A DNA stretch of 64,000 bases from Episyrphus balteatus (Eukaryota > Arthropoda > Insecta > Diptera > Syrphidae): assembly GCF_945859705.1 (NCBI RefSeq), contig NC_079134.1, positions 119,474,620 through 119,538,619 on the forward strand, in the 5' to 3' direction. How positions within the stretch are numbered: position 1 is the stretch's first letter; every line of letters starts with the position of its first letter. Under the pieces are notes generated by a model. It did no database searches and had not been told where the DNA came from. It was given only the letters and a program-made list of their open reading frames with translations. A program made the position numbers and the translations under genes. Shown here piece after piece: positions 33,862-44,809 of this stretch.

Positions 33862-34726
33862 GGGCCTTACCAATAATCAAATTTAAAGCTCAGTTAAATA
33901 TTTAACTGAGCTTTAAATATTTCTCCATACCAATAACCAATTTAATAGTCAGGTTAAGGGTTAACGCCACGTTAATTTTATAGTTGGGAAACTGAACTAT
34001 AAACGCACGGTTAAATGTAAACGCACGGTTTGCACTGTCATTTGACAGCAAAAAAAAAAAATTGTCAAGTCACGAGTTGTTGAGAAAAATTAATAACATT
34101 GGCGGCAATTTATTAAATAAGAAAATGGAAAAATGTATTGTTTATAAATATTTATATTTTTATTAATAAATATTCATTACTTTCAGAAAAGGCTGAAAAA
34201 GAAAACTAACCCCCTGAATACAATGGTGTAGCTGTGGCTGTAGCTTGTAGCGCAAGTTCAAGAATTCTCAACTTTTTGCTCAGCTGACGCCATTGTTGTT
34301 TCCCTCAGTAAAATTTTGGCAGTACTACAAGCCACAGCTACACCATTGTATTCAGCAAGTTAAAAAGAAATAGAACTGCAAATTTTCATCGTCGTACTTC
34401 ACGACACGATAGAAGAACTTTTTTTTAAGCACTTTTGGCTTCCTTGCTTGGGCTCCATTTTTTAACTTTTACAACCAAAATAAAAATATATGAAGATATG
34501 TAGGTATTTTGTAGTTATGTTTGTGTTCATTATTACATTACATGCATAAAATGTCACTTCAATGATGTCATTTTGACAACAAATGTAATAGATCTGGTAA
34601 TAGAAGCACAATTAGTTAAACGCGTGTTTATTTTGATTATTAGTATACACTCAATTTAACGCGACGGTAAAATTTAACCCGACGATACTTAAACGTGTGT
34701 TTAGCGATTCATTATTGGTAAGGCCC
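33862..34726. mobile_element. MITE, GGGCCTTACCAATAAT ends
   Basis: Ends GGGCCTTACCAATAAT and the inverted ATTATTGGTAAGGCCC, flanked by TCA (33859-33861 and 34727-34729). Near the left end a short palindrome occurs (AAAGCTCAGTTAAATATTT inverted directly downstream). Contains the MITE copy at 34214-34355. Confidence 0.7.
34214..34355. mobile_element. MITE, CTGAATACAATGGTGTAG family, copy 2
   Basis: Ends and interior match copy 1 at 25843-25996; the left flank TAACCCC is also shared. Nested in the element 33862-34726. Confidence 0.75.
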
Positions 34727-34883
34727 TCAGTGACTGCTAAAAATTGTACTAACGCAGGCCTGCAAACATTCTGCAGCAAAGCACAAAGACGATTGTACTA
34801 AAACAGATTTCCGACGTTTATGAAAATACCCATAATAATTCTTTTTTTTGTTTTGTTCATCTGGCGTAAATAATGACGTATAA

Positions 34884-35021
34884 AGCCTGGTACGCAGATC
34901 GAGCTAAATTTTAGCCAAGATAAAATTCCCATACAAGTTATCGATAATTTGTATGGAATTAATTTTAGCTTGGCTAAAATTTTTCGATAATTTTAATTTT
35001 AATCGATTTGCATACCAGGCT
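34884..35021. mobile_element. MITE, AGCCTGGTACGC family, copy A
   Basis: Near-palindromic 138-bp element. Ends AGCCTGGTACGCAG and CATACCAGGCT, then inward AGCTAAATTTTAGCC, CCCATACAAGTTATCG and the inverted series. Flanked by TAA (34881-34883 and 35022-35024). Confidence 0.8.
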
Positions 35022-35024
35022 TAA

Positions 35025-36060
35025 TCGAAAAAAGCGCATTGAGCCCTCCCAGTTGATTGGGAGCCCTTCTTCTGAATGCTATTCCGGGGAATTTTGATTC
35101 AGAAAAGGGCTGATGAGGTCTGTTTGGGTACTGCCTAAAACAGAAATATTTCTACTTTTTTTCAAAAATAGAGTACAAAACTACACAGGTTCCAGAGTAG
35201 GTACCTATTGGTATTGGGTTAAATATGTTGAAAAGAGTATAAATATTTCTTTTTCCAGGTAGTAACCAAACAGACCTATTATACCGCCAAATTTACTTTT
35301 TGTGACCAGATACGATTCTGCTGTGAGCCTTCAATACGATCTAATTTTTATTATGTAAACTCGGCTTAAAATTGTGTTCGATCTGAAAAAGAAAGTGTTA
35401 ATAAATAAAACTAAATCTTTTTGTGAATTCTTTTATTCAACATTCCTTTAATAAAAAACAAGCATTTGTTTGAAATATTTTTTTTTATTATATCTTCATT
35501 ATCAGTAATTTAATTTTATATAATCATTATATAGGTTATTTGGGATTTTCTCATTTCCTTGTTTTGCGTTTGTTGTTGGTTTTTTTTTAACTTCTTTTAG
35601 TTCTTTTTTTCTTTAAATTTTTTTTTCGTCTCCTTTTTTTTGTTTTCTTCTTTTTACTTTTTCTTTTTCTTTCATTCATCTTCCCTCTATTTTTTTTTTC
35701 ATTTTTTTTTTGTTCTTAGATATCTTCTTTTTTTTTTCTTCTTATTTCTTAAAATATTTTTTTTTTAAATTTTTAAATATCTTCGACCCATTCAAAAAAC
35801 ATTATAGTTGAAATAATAAGTGCTCGTTAAACATAATTATGTTTATTTTTATGTATATTTTTTTTTTAAGTTTGTTTTCCTTAGTATTTTTTTTTCTTCT
35901 TTTATGAAATCATTCCTTTTTTAAAATTTTATTCTTCTTATTTTCCTTCTTTTCTTGTTTTATTTTTTTTTTTTCCTTTTTATACTAACTAAGAAGACAT
36001 ATAATGTTTTTTGAACTATAATATTTTTTTTTTCTTTTCAATAAAAATCTGAAATAAATT
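35025..36060 (+). repeat. T-rich polypyrimidine region
   Basis: From about 35460, and most strongly from 35580 to 36050, the plus strand is overwhelmingly T with interspersed C (runs such as CTTCTTTTTACTTTTTC). Purines are rare and mostly single. It has no fixed repeat unit. The preceding 35025-35459 is unassigned sequence with no recognised gene. Confidence 0.7.
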
Positions 36061-37392
36061 GATTTTGTTAAAATTAAAAGTGTGAATATCTTAATAACTA
36101 ACATGCAAGCTGATTCTATACAGATGTGAATGTGTTAATAACATTCATAGTTATTTATATATTTTTTTTTGAATTAATAAGAAGCAAAAACAAATAATTA
36201 GTTGCGTTTATGTTAGAACAAAAATTATTATAATGGTCATGAAATTGTATGTAATAAAAGAAATAAACTGGCACGACATTTTTGTAATAAAATCAAACAA
36301 TTTAAAGTATAAAACAACACAGAAGACAAAATTAACATATTGAAACCAATGCTTTTAACATGAAAGCGCAAGGCGTGTTGTGGTGCTTTCAAATGTAATA
36401 AAAATATTTTTTTTTTATTTCACCTAGTTTGTTTCCTTCATATTAATTAAAATCAGAGAATGTGATCTTCTGAAAAATTAAATAAAACAACGATACCCCA
36501 TTAATTTTCGCTATTAGAATCATGTTGTTAAATATAAAATATGATGTCTATTAAGTAAAGCTATATTCACATTAAAATAGCAGAAATCAAATACTACATT
36601 AAAGTTTTCGTAAATGCCATAAATCTATATCAATTGTGAATGAACACTCCTAAAAAAAATTGTGTTATCGTTCCACAAACACATACTGATCACTCATTCA
36701 TATTGCCTATCAGGGGCCCTACCAAGTATCTTCGTTTTCGAATGGAAAAAGTATTCAAATTCGGAAATTTTTTTTTCTACAACAAATGTGATAGCGGAAT
36801 GCACAAGAAATATCTCAAAATGTTACTTTTTGGGAGTAAATCTTAGTAATAGGAACAATTTAAGGAATACAAATTTATTTATAAGGAATCTTGAAGCTAA
36901 AATTTACAAACAAAATTTATAATAGGTATGATGATAGAATTATCGTGTTTGTATACCGAATTGATACAGAGACATTTGAGAGTCCTTTAAGACAGGAAAC
37001 TCCAGCAATTCATGGAAGATATCAGAAATAAATGTGAAAGAACCGCTGGCCAATGTGGGATGCCAACCTGCAAAAACTTAATAATTTTCCGTTCAATGCG
37101 TTTTTCATTTATTTCTGCATCTTAGTGCAACCAAATCAATTTGTCTTCATCTCATATTAAACTAATTATATAATTATTATACTAACTTCCAACCCAAAAA
37201 CTGATCCATAAGTTGAAATAGTATTAAGTAGGTACTATTTCTTTCCATTTCTTAAGTTATACAGTCGTTCGGCAAAGATCCTAAATTTCATTTTTTAGGC
37301 CTACCTGTATTTGACTTGAGTCTACAAAGACTATTGTCAATACGCCATGTGCCAATAAGTGCAAACACACTTTTACATAAGACAGGTTATAA
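36061..37392. other. Unassigned AT-rich sequence
   Basis: No recognisable gene or element. Overlapping small frames at 36640-36922 lack any family features. Confidence 0.4.
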
Positions 37393-39086
37393 TCTGCCCT
37401 AGCGAGGTATTCCGTCGGAGCGGAGATTTTCCGCAACGTATACTTTGTCGGAGGCTCAAATTGCGTTCGAGGTATCTTTCATCGGAAATAATAATAATAG
37501 ACAAATACGACGAGGCACCGCATCGCATTCATTTGACATGCGTCAGATTCAAGATTTTGGGTGCTTTCATAAATGCATGGTTGCGCAAGTCTGACGAATG
37601 CAAAGCTTTCATTAATGCAAATGACAAATGTCAGGTGTTCATAAATGTAAAACGCAAATATTTGCAGCGCAAATGTGCAAATGAAAAAATTCCCATGCGC
37701 AATGAATTTTATTTTGAAGAAAGAAGGAACATGACGTAAAAAATGATAAAGCTTTCCTTCATTTCTCAATTCTACCAAAATTTTGATTTGAAATTCAAAA
37801 TTCAAGTAAAAATAACAAAAATAGACTCGAATTCCTTGGATATAATAAATTTGTAAACATTGAGAGAAATGTAAAAAAAAGTTTATTTTCTTAAAGGATA
37901 GAATTGGTTTATTTTGGAGAAGAGGATGAATTAAAACTTCAAACTTTTGACAAATGACGCAAATCAGAAAAAGTGTTCATAAATTCAAAGTAAAATACAT
38001 GCGCAAATAGTTTTTCTGACATTAGTCTGATCGCAAATGACCGCATGTAAACAAAGCAACCATGCAATTATGAAAGCACCCAAGAGATGTACAAAATATA
38101 CCGATATATCGATAACTTGATATATTTTCCGATATTTTTATATAAAAACACCTAAATACATTTAAATTGTCATATAACTATATAGGGAGTTTAATTTCAT
38201 AGTTTCTCATAAGTAAGAATGTCAATGTACGGTAAATTACACCCTTGCGTTAATTTGAAAATGAATCGATATTGCGATATTTCTATTCAACAAAATATCG
38301 AATCGAAAAATATCGATATTTTTTTTGAGAAGGCCATCTCTATAATTATAAAAGATGACAGATAAAAACAACAGATGAAAAAAAAAAAACAATTCAAAGA
38401 ACAAACGAGTTGAAGTAATTTCATTTAAGAAAATTTAAAAGTGACCATGGCAAGTGTCGCGTTATTTTTGGAGGCCGAGTCCAAACAAATAAGTGCACAA
38501 AAACTCAAGAAAAAAAGGAGGATTTTAAAAAGTGAAAGAAAATTTATTTGAAAAAAAAAAACTTTTGCCTGTAAGGCCCTCCGCCCGCCAGTGCCCGCGA
38601 TTTCTTTTTTGGTTATCAATTGTTTTATTTTATGTTGGACTTATGTATAGTCACGAACATCCTTTTTTCCATTCACCAACATCCCCTTGTCGTGGTCCAA
38701 TTCAATTTAACTGATTGGGCAGATCTTCCCAATACAGCCACAATTTTTGGTGATCTTTTTGTATACTTATGTTTTTTCGATTTGCCTAGACAAAAAAATC
38801 CATAATAAATAACAAAAGTTTACTAAAATACTTTTTTTTCTTCATTACTTACGTTTTAATTATTTATTCCGCAACAAAAACTTGTCGGAGGGCTTCGGAC
38901 AAAAAATGATTTGTATCTGTCCAGAATACAACCATTAGAAGTACTTAATCGCATGCAATGACATGCGTTGAAATTTGTCGGAGAAAATTTCCGATCAGCT
39001 GATCGGAGAAATACCCCGAAGCAAAAAGTCTCCGATTCGTAGAAAATCGGAAAAAATCCGCTCCGACGGAATACCTCGCTAGGGCC
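37393..39086 (+). mobile_element. CCCTAGCGAGGTATTCCG family TIR element, copy 1
   Basis: Ends CTGCCCTAGCGAGGTATTCC and the inverted GGAATACCTCGCTAGGG, with AAT directly outside both ends. The interior matches copy 2 (42289-43369) in inverse orientation over its whole length, apart from a 530-bp insertion at 37553-38085. A conserved frame start MASVALFLEAESKQISAQ (ATG at 38447) is shared in part with copy 2, but both are broken soon after. Several ATATCGAT motifs lie at 38100-38330. The superfamily is not established; the AAT flanks suggest a 3-bp TSD. Confidence 0.75.
37553..38085. mobile_element. TIR element inserted in copy 1, GGGTGCTTTCATAAATG ends
   Basis: GGGTGCTTTCATAAATGC on the left, inverted ATTATGAAAGCACCC on the right. 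Copy 2 lacks this segment and reads through the site (GATTTTAATAGAGATG in the matching orientation), giving a filled/empty pair. Internal TTCATAAATG motifs recur and resemble the termini of the element 28571-34831. No exact TSD is visible. Confidence 0.75.
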
Positions 39087-39131
39087 GAATGAGCATAAAA
39101 CTTTGGATCTGCACAGCAAAGCATATTATAA

Positions 39132-39303
39132 AGCCAGAACTATAATTGGCGGATGGAGTCGGAAGCTACTGTCAATTGTTGTTGTTTTCCATAAGTTTTC
39201 ATCCGACGACGGATGAAAACCGCACTCGACGGATGAAAACTTATGGAAAACAACAACAATTGACATTAGCATCCGACTCCATCCGCCAATTATAGTTCTG
39301 GCT
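39132..39303. mobile_element. MITE, AGCCAGAACTATAATTGG family, complete copy
   Basis: Near-palindromic 172-bp element, ends AGCCAGAACTATAATTGGCG and CGCCAATTATAGTTCTGGCT. Inside are ATGGAGTCGGA and the inverted TCCGACTCCAT. The centre has GACGGATGAAAAC in direct duplicate. TAA flanks both sides (39129-39131 and 39304-39306). The half copy at 26510-26593 is nearly identical. Confidence 0.82.
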
Positions 39304-39306
39304 TAA

Positions 39307-42288
39307 TTTCTCGTATAGAATGAAAACAAAATGGAGGTTGAAAAGATGGGGTGTGTATTCAATTATTTACGTAATAAAACCGTCGTTAAATGTACAGATT
39401 AAAGAAAACTGATTTTTTACACCGATGAAAGTTGTGCGCACATGTACTCAGTATGGTTAGTCCTCATATTTTCAGAAACATGACGAAGTACTTCAGAAGA
39501 TGTTCATATTGCAGGAAGATGAGTCCATAAATATTCATAAATCTAGACTTTTTGATATGTATTAGAGAAGGAAGATTGATCTTATTGCCTGCAACTTTTT
39601 TTGGTACCATAATTATTTGTTAAACTGCAGAGATAATTCACTTTTACTTCCAAACGCCACAATTACAGTCTGGAAGGCCTATAAAAGACCTTTTCAAAAT
39701 TTGAACTGCTATAAGGCTCTTAATTCTTTAAAAAATCAGGAAATTTTATTTTTAAAATCATTTCAAAAGTTGTAATTTCTAGTTAATATACCGTCTTTCA
39801 GCAGAACCCAGTTCAAAGATTTTTCTAACTTCGTTTCATGACGAAGCTCATGACAAGCTCCAAATTCAATCAGAATTCTTACATCTCAACTATTATAATA
39901 GTATACAAATAATTATTTGTAATACACTTAAAAAGATGGCTTTTTGGCTTTGATTTAGAAAATATTCAATCAGTAGCCGTGTTTTCGTAAAAATTAGAAG
40001 CCTAACAAAAACTTACTCGGAATTACTTTGTGTTTTTTTCTTCCAGTAGACAAGAGTTGGGTAGAAATCAAAGAAATCTTATTTGAATCTGTGTTCTCTA
40101 AAAATGGCATGTTCTTATTATACTGCCTATAATCTCGTAAAGGCCCGAACTACATTTTTCATACTTCGGAGTTATAGAGGGAAACATTAAATTCATTACC
40201 ATAATTTGCATATAAAAATGAAAAAAATATTTGGAATTTTCTGACTTTTTTGAAGACGTAAGCTAAAAACATAAATGAGAATAAATCAGAGACTTACTCC
40301 AAATATGCAACAAAAAATAAAAATCGAAAATTTTGTAGTAAGGGGCTTTACGAGATTATGGGCAGTATAGAACTCAACTCAAAGTTAGTTGAATTTAAAT
40401 ATTCAAATAAATTAACCGTACCATCAAATGATACCTTGTGTTGCGTTGAAAACCCTTTGTCTATTTTGAGATGCTTTTTGTAATGTTAATGAAATTGAAG
40501 TAACAGAACATAACAAGACATTTGACACGTATCTTAAAGAACGTATTTAATACACATAATTTTTATCTAAACTGTTTAACACAATATCAAACAAATCAGT
40601 TTGAAACTGAAGAAGACTCATTACAAAGTAATTTACATATATTTACATATGAACACATTTTCATAAAAGACATTGGCTCATATGCCATTCTTAAGATCTG
40701 TCTCAAGAAAATGAGACAGATCTCAAGAAAATGTACTTAAGCTTCTTTTTATTGCATATGAGCCATTATTTCCATCCAATGAAGAAATCTGACGAAAAAA
40801 TTTCAAGTTCTTGTATTTGAATTACCTACATTTTGTTCTACTTATATTCTGATATACAAAAAAGAAAAACACACAATGTTAATGGAGATAAACATGATAT
40901 TGTCAAGTAAATAGATTTGTAAAATGAAATTTTTACTTTGAGGTTAGTAAGCTATCACACGCACTCACATTTTAGTTAGGAACACCACTTAAACACCGAA
41001 AGCTTTCATTTTATACCAAAAATATAATTATCATAAAGTTCTAATACATATAACAATTTGTTTGATATTTGAATAAGAACACAAAATTTAAAAAATGCTA
41101 GTCAAGACCAGCTCACGAAGATATACAATTCGTATAACTTTCAATAGTTCATGTGTTTCTTTAGTTTGCAAGAAACTTTTTTGACGAATAACTGAGTTAA
41201 GATTGCAATTCTTCATGACAATGATAGTCTTGAATGCCTTGTCATTTCTCGCAAAAGGCAGTATCCCTAAAAAAAAAGTACATCCGCCGTGACAGCCATG
41301 ACGGGATACTAAAAGTACAAGTAAGCGATATTTAGATTCTTATGAAAAACTCAGACCAAACCAATTTGCATGGGGTTGAAAATTTTCCTTGCAAAACATA
41401 TTTGATGCCAAAGCGCAGTGGCATAAGACGATATTTCGAAACATTAAGGCACATTCACATTATGAAACTAAGCTAGAATTACACGATCAACGAAATCAGT
41501 CAACGCATTAACTCTCTGAATGCGTTGACGGGTACAATGCCTATCCCGCTGACACACAGTTTTTGGTTTTGGCATAATGAGCGCGTTGGCAGATTGAAGA
41601 TAATGTTTTTGACGACCTGTATTTTAAGCTTTTTGATTTACCAAAAAAATACTAAAATCAGCGCACTTCATTGCAGTTAAATTTTGGAAAACAAATTTAC
41701 ATTATCATATTGCTTTTGCGCTACCCTATACATGATGTTTTTAATATTCACGATTTTCATAAAAACTAATTTTGTTGGCTAATTGTACAGTGTTACTAAT
41801 TGCAGGCCAAAATAAATAAATGTGTGGCATGACGATCGATCCCATGAAGGAGCAAGAATATTCAATTGTCACAACACTTTCATTGGTGATAAGGGATCAT
41901 TACAATTTTATCTACTATCGCTTTTCGAAAATGAGGAAGTTGTAACTGTTTACAAACGTAAATTGATCTAAGATCAAAAAATAAATTGATTTTTGTACCA
42001 AACGAAAACCCCATAAGTTTTGGTGGTGGAAACCAGCGACCAAGAACTCTTAACGCTTTCATTTCAAATATTCCTCAAGAGAAGCACTCATGATCTTTGA
42101 ATCAAATTGCAAAATAAATGAACAAGTCGAAGGCAAATACAATGAAATCAACTGGACGAGAGATTTAAAATTTTACTGCGTGTACAACCAGGGTAAACAT
42201 AGTAAACAACACTACCAAACACACAAAATTTCAGATCGTTATTTATGACGAAATAGATTTTGCTGATTCCGAAAATAACAATCGGCCC
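39307..42288. other. Unassigned sequence
   Basis: No recognisable gene over about 3 kb, apart from the MITE at 40123-40365. Small features: GAGACAGATCTCAAGAAAAT repeated around 40695-40735, and a short ACGCATTAACTC hairpin at 41503-41529. If this is host sequence it is intergenic or intronic. Confidence 0.4.
40123..40365. mobile_element. TA-target MITE, CTGCCTATAATCTCG ends
   Basis: CTGCCTATAATCTCGTAAAG on the left and the inverted CTTTACGAGATTATGGGCAG on the right, flanked by TA on both sides. 243 bp, no coding content. Confidence 0.7.
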
Positions 42289-43369
42289 TAGCGAGGTAAT
42301 CCGTCGGAGCGGATTTTCTACGAATCGGAGACATTTTGCTTCGAGGTATTTCTCCGATCAGCTGATACAAATTTCAACGAATGTCCGCGCATGCGATGAA
42401 TGAAGTACTTCTAATGGTTGTATTCTTGACATTTTTTTCCGAAGCCCTCCGACAAGTTTTTGTTGCGGAATAAATAATTAAAATGTAAGTAATAAAGAAA
42501 AAAAAAGTATTTTTTGTGTTTAGGCAAAACAAAAAAACAAAATTATACAAAACAAAAAGATCACCAAAAATTGTGGGTGTGTTGGAAAGATCTGCCCAAT
42601 CAGTTAAATTGAATCGGACTACGACAAAAGGATGTTGGTGAATGGAAAAAAGGATGTTCGTGACTATACATAAAATAAAACTATTGACAAACAAAAAGAA
42701 TTCGCGGGCACTGGCGGGCGGAGGGCCTTACAGGCAAAAGTCTTTCACAAATAAATTTTGTTTCACTTTTTAAAATCCTCCTTATTTCTTGAGTTTTTTT
42801 GCCCTTATTTGTTTGGACTCGTCCTCAAAAAATAACGCGACACTTGCTGTGGACACTTTTTAATTTTCATAAATAAAATAACTTCAACTCGTTTGTTATT
42901 TAAAAAAATTTTTTTTTTCATCTGTTGTTTTTTTCTGTCATCTGTGATAATTATAGAGATGGTCTTCTCAAAAAAAATATCGATATTTTTCGATTCGATA
43001 TTTTGTTGAATAGAAATATCGCAATATCGATTCATTTTCTAATTAACACAAGGGTGTAATTTACCGTACATTGACATTTTTATTTATGAGAAACTATGAA
43101 ATGAAACTCTATATAGTTATATGATAATTTAAATGTATTAAGGTGTTTTTATATAAAAATATCGGAAGATATATCAACTTATCGATATATCGGTATATTT
43201 TGTACATCTCTATTAAAATCTTGAATCTGACGCATGTCAAATTATTGCGATGCGGTGCTTTTGTCTAGTATTTTTTTCGATGAAAGATACCTCGAATGCA
43301 ATTTGAACCTCCGACGAAGTATGCGTTGCGGAAAATCTCCGCTCCGAAGGAATACCTCGCTAGGGCAGA
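42289..43369 (-). mobile_element. CCCTAGCGAGG family TIR element, copy 2 (inverted)
   Basis: The reverse complement of copy 1 without its 530-bp insertion. Ends CGGCCCTAGCGAGGTAATCC and GGAATACCTCGCTAGGGCAG, again with AAT outside both. Shared interior includes GGCCCTCCGCCC, the block encoding VTNILFSIHQHP in one frame, and ATATCGAT-rich sequence at 42970-43200. The two copies are about 3.2 kb apart in inverted orientation. Confidence 0.75.
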
Positions 43370-43413
43370 ATGTTTGTTTCGCTCTAGCAGCTCTATTTTA
43401 TTTTAATAATACA

Positions 43414-43557
43414 TAGCTGTGTTTTATTATTCATGTGATCCCGATCATATCAATCTTTTTATTTGTTTTACAACAAAAGCAGGATCTCGTTTTATTATTG
43501 TAACGCTAACAAATACAATAATCTGATCTAGATCACGGGAACAATAAAATACAGCTA
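43414..43557. mobile_element. 144-bp MITE, TAGCTGTGTTTTATTATT ends
   Basis: TAGCTGTGTTTTATTATTCA then GTGATC on the left is mirrored by GATCACGGGAACAATAAAAT then ACAGCTA on the right. Five bases separate it from the next element. TSD not established. Confidence 0.65.
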
Positions 43558-43561
43558 ATAT

Positions 43562-44809
43562 CACTGTGCAAGTCGAAATTCTTGACAGGCGCGCGAATAA
43601 CTGTTTCGCCCTATTTAGGACCCGAGAAATCCATTGGCATCATTAGTTTTTCGATTTATCGGTACGACTTCGAACAAAATTTTTTATGAAAGTTTTTTCA
43701 ATTATTTTGAGAGTTTCCCACTGTTTTTAGTCATTTTTCAACCAAAAACAATATTTATATTGCTAATAATTCTGCTCAAACGTTATTTGCTACCAGTAGA
43801 AAGACATTATAAACAATTTTGAACAATTTTTTTGAAAATTTAGTGTTTTTTTTTTGAAAAAATTTAAAAAAATCGAAATTTTTTACATTGTTAATCGTTT
43901 TTTCGCTGTTTTTGTTCTCTTTTGCAGAAATACATTGCATGTTTTCCATTAAAAATTAATTTAACTGTTAATTTAGCGTTGGTTAAACTTCGACAGTCTA
44001 TCGATAGCATCGATAACAAAAAAATATCGAGTATATCGATACTTCACAAAACTATCGATAGTTTCAATACTTCCAAATTATTTTACCACAAGGCTACCGA
44101 TATTATCGATAGCTTTGAAATTAATTAAACACAATTTGAACTACAAGTTGAGTTTTCGTTTGACATTGGATAAAAACAACGAATTAACATAGTGTTTGGT
44201 AGATATCGATAGTTTCCATTATCGATTGTATCGATAGTTTTGAGAAAAAATTATCGATAATATCGGTAATCTTGTGGTAAAGTAATTTGGAAGTATTGAA
44301 ACTATCGATAGTTTTGTGAAGTATCGATATACTCGATATTTTTTGGTTATCGATGCTATCGATAGACTGTCGAAGTTTAACCAACACTAAATTAACAGTT
44401 AAATTAATTTTCAATGGAAAACATGCAATGTATTTGTGCAAAAGAGAACAAAAACAGCGAAAAAACGATTAACAATGTAAAAAATTTCGATTTTTTAATT
44501 TTTTTCAAAAAAAAAAACACTAAATTTTCAAATAAATTGTTCAAAATTGTTTATAATGTCTTTCTACTGGTAGCAAATAACGTTTGAGCAAAATTATTAA
44601 CAATATAAATATTGTTTTTGGATGAAAAATGACTAAAAAAGTGGAAAATTCTCAAAATAATTGAAAATCTTTCAAAAAAAATTTTGTTCGAAGTCGTACC
44701 GATAAATCGAAAAACTAATGACGCCAATCGATTTCTCGGGTCCGAAATAGGGCGAAACAGTTAATCGCGCACCTGTCTCAAAAAAAATTTTCAAAAAACT
44801 TGCACAGTG
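43562..44809. mobile_element. CACTG-ended foldback packed with TATCGATA sites
   Basis: Ends CACTGTGCAAG and CTTGCACAGTG, with TAT outside both. Arms of about 540 bp mirror each other (landmarks GACAGGCGCGCG, CTGTTTCGCCCTATTT, GACCCGAGAAATC and GTACGACTTCGAACAAAATT). CACTG termini and a 3-bp TSD would fit the CACTA/EnSpm group, tentatively. The 68- and 85-codon frames at 43922 and 44441 are the two arms read in opposite directions and are unlikely to be genes. The centre carries about ten exact TATCGATA octamers. Confidence 0.75.

Larger units (their letters stand above)
28571..34831. mobile_element. Outer TIR element hosting at least six nested elements
   Basis: Ends GGGTGTTTTCATAAACGTC and the inverted GACGTTTATGAAAATACCC. 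Short host segments of this element, marked by TTCATAAACG motifs, reappear at 28618, 30484 and 33846 between younger insertions. Nested elements: 28668-30477 (itself containing 28951-30251), 30611-31991, 31997-32890, 32895-33107, 33167-33719 and 33862-34726 (containing 34214-34355). A TSD for the outermost element is not clear. No coding sequence. Confidence 0.6.

Noticed and set aside
43922..44441. Two opposite frames with nearly the same protein (KYIACFPLKINLTVNL...)
   Set aside because: They are the two inverted arms of one foldback read from each side; composition is dictated by repeated ATCGATA words.
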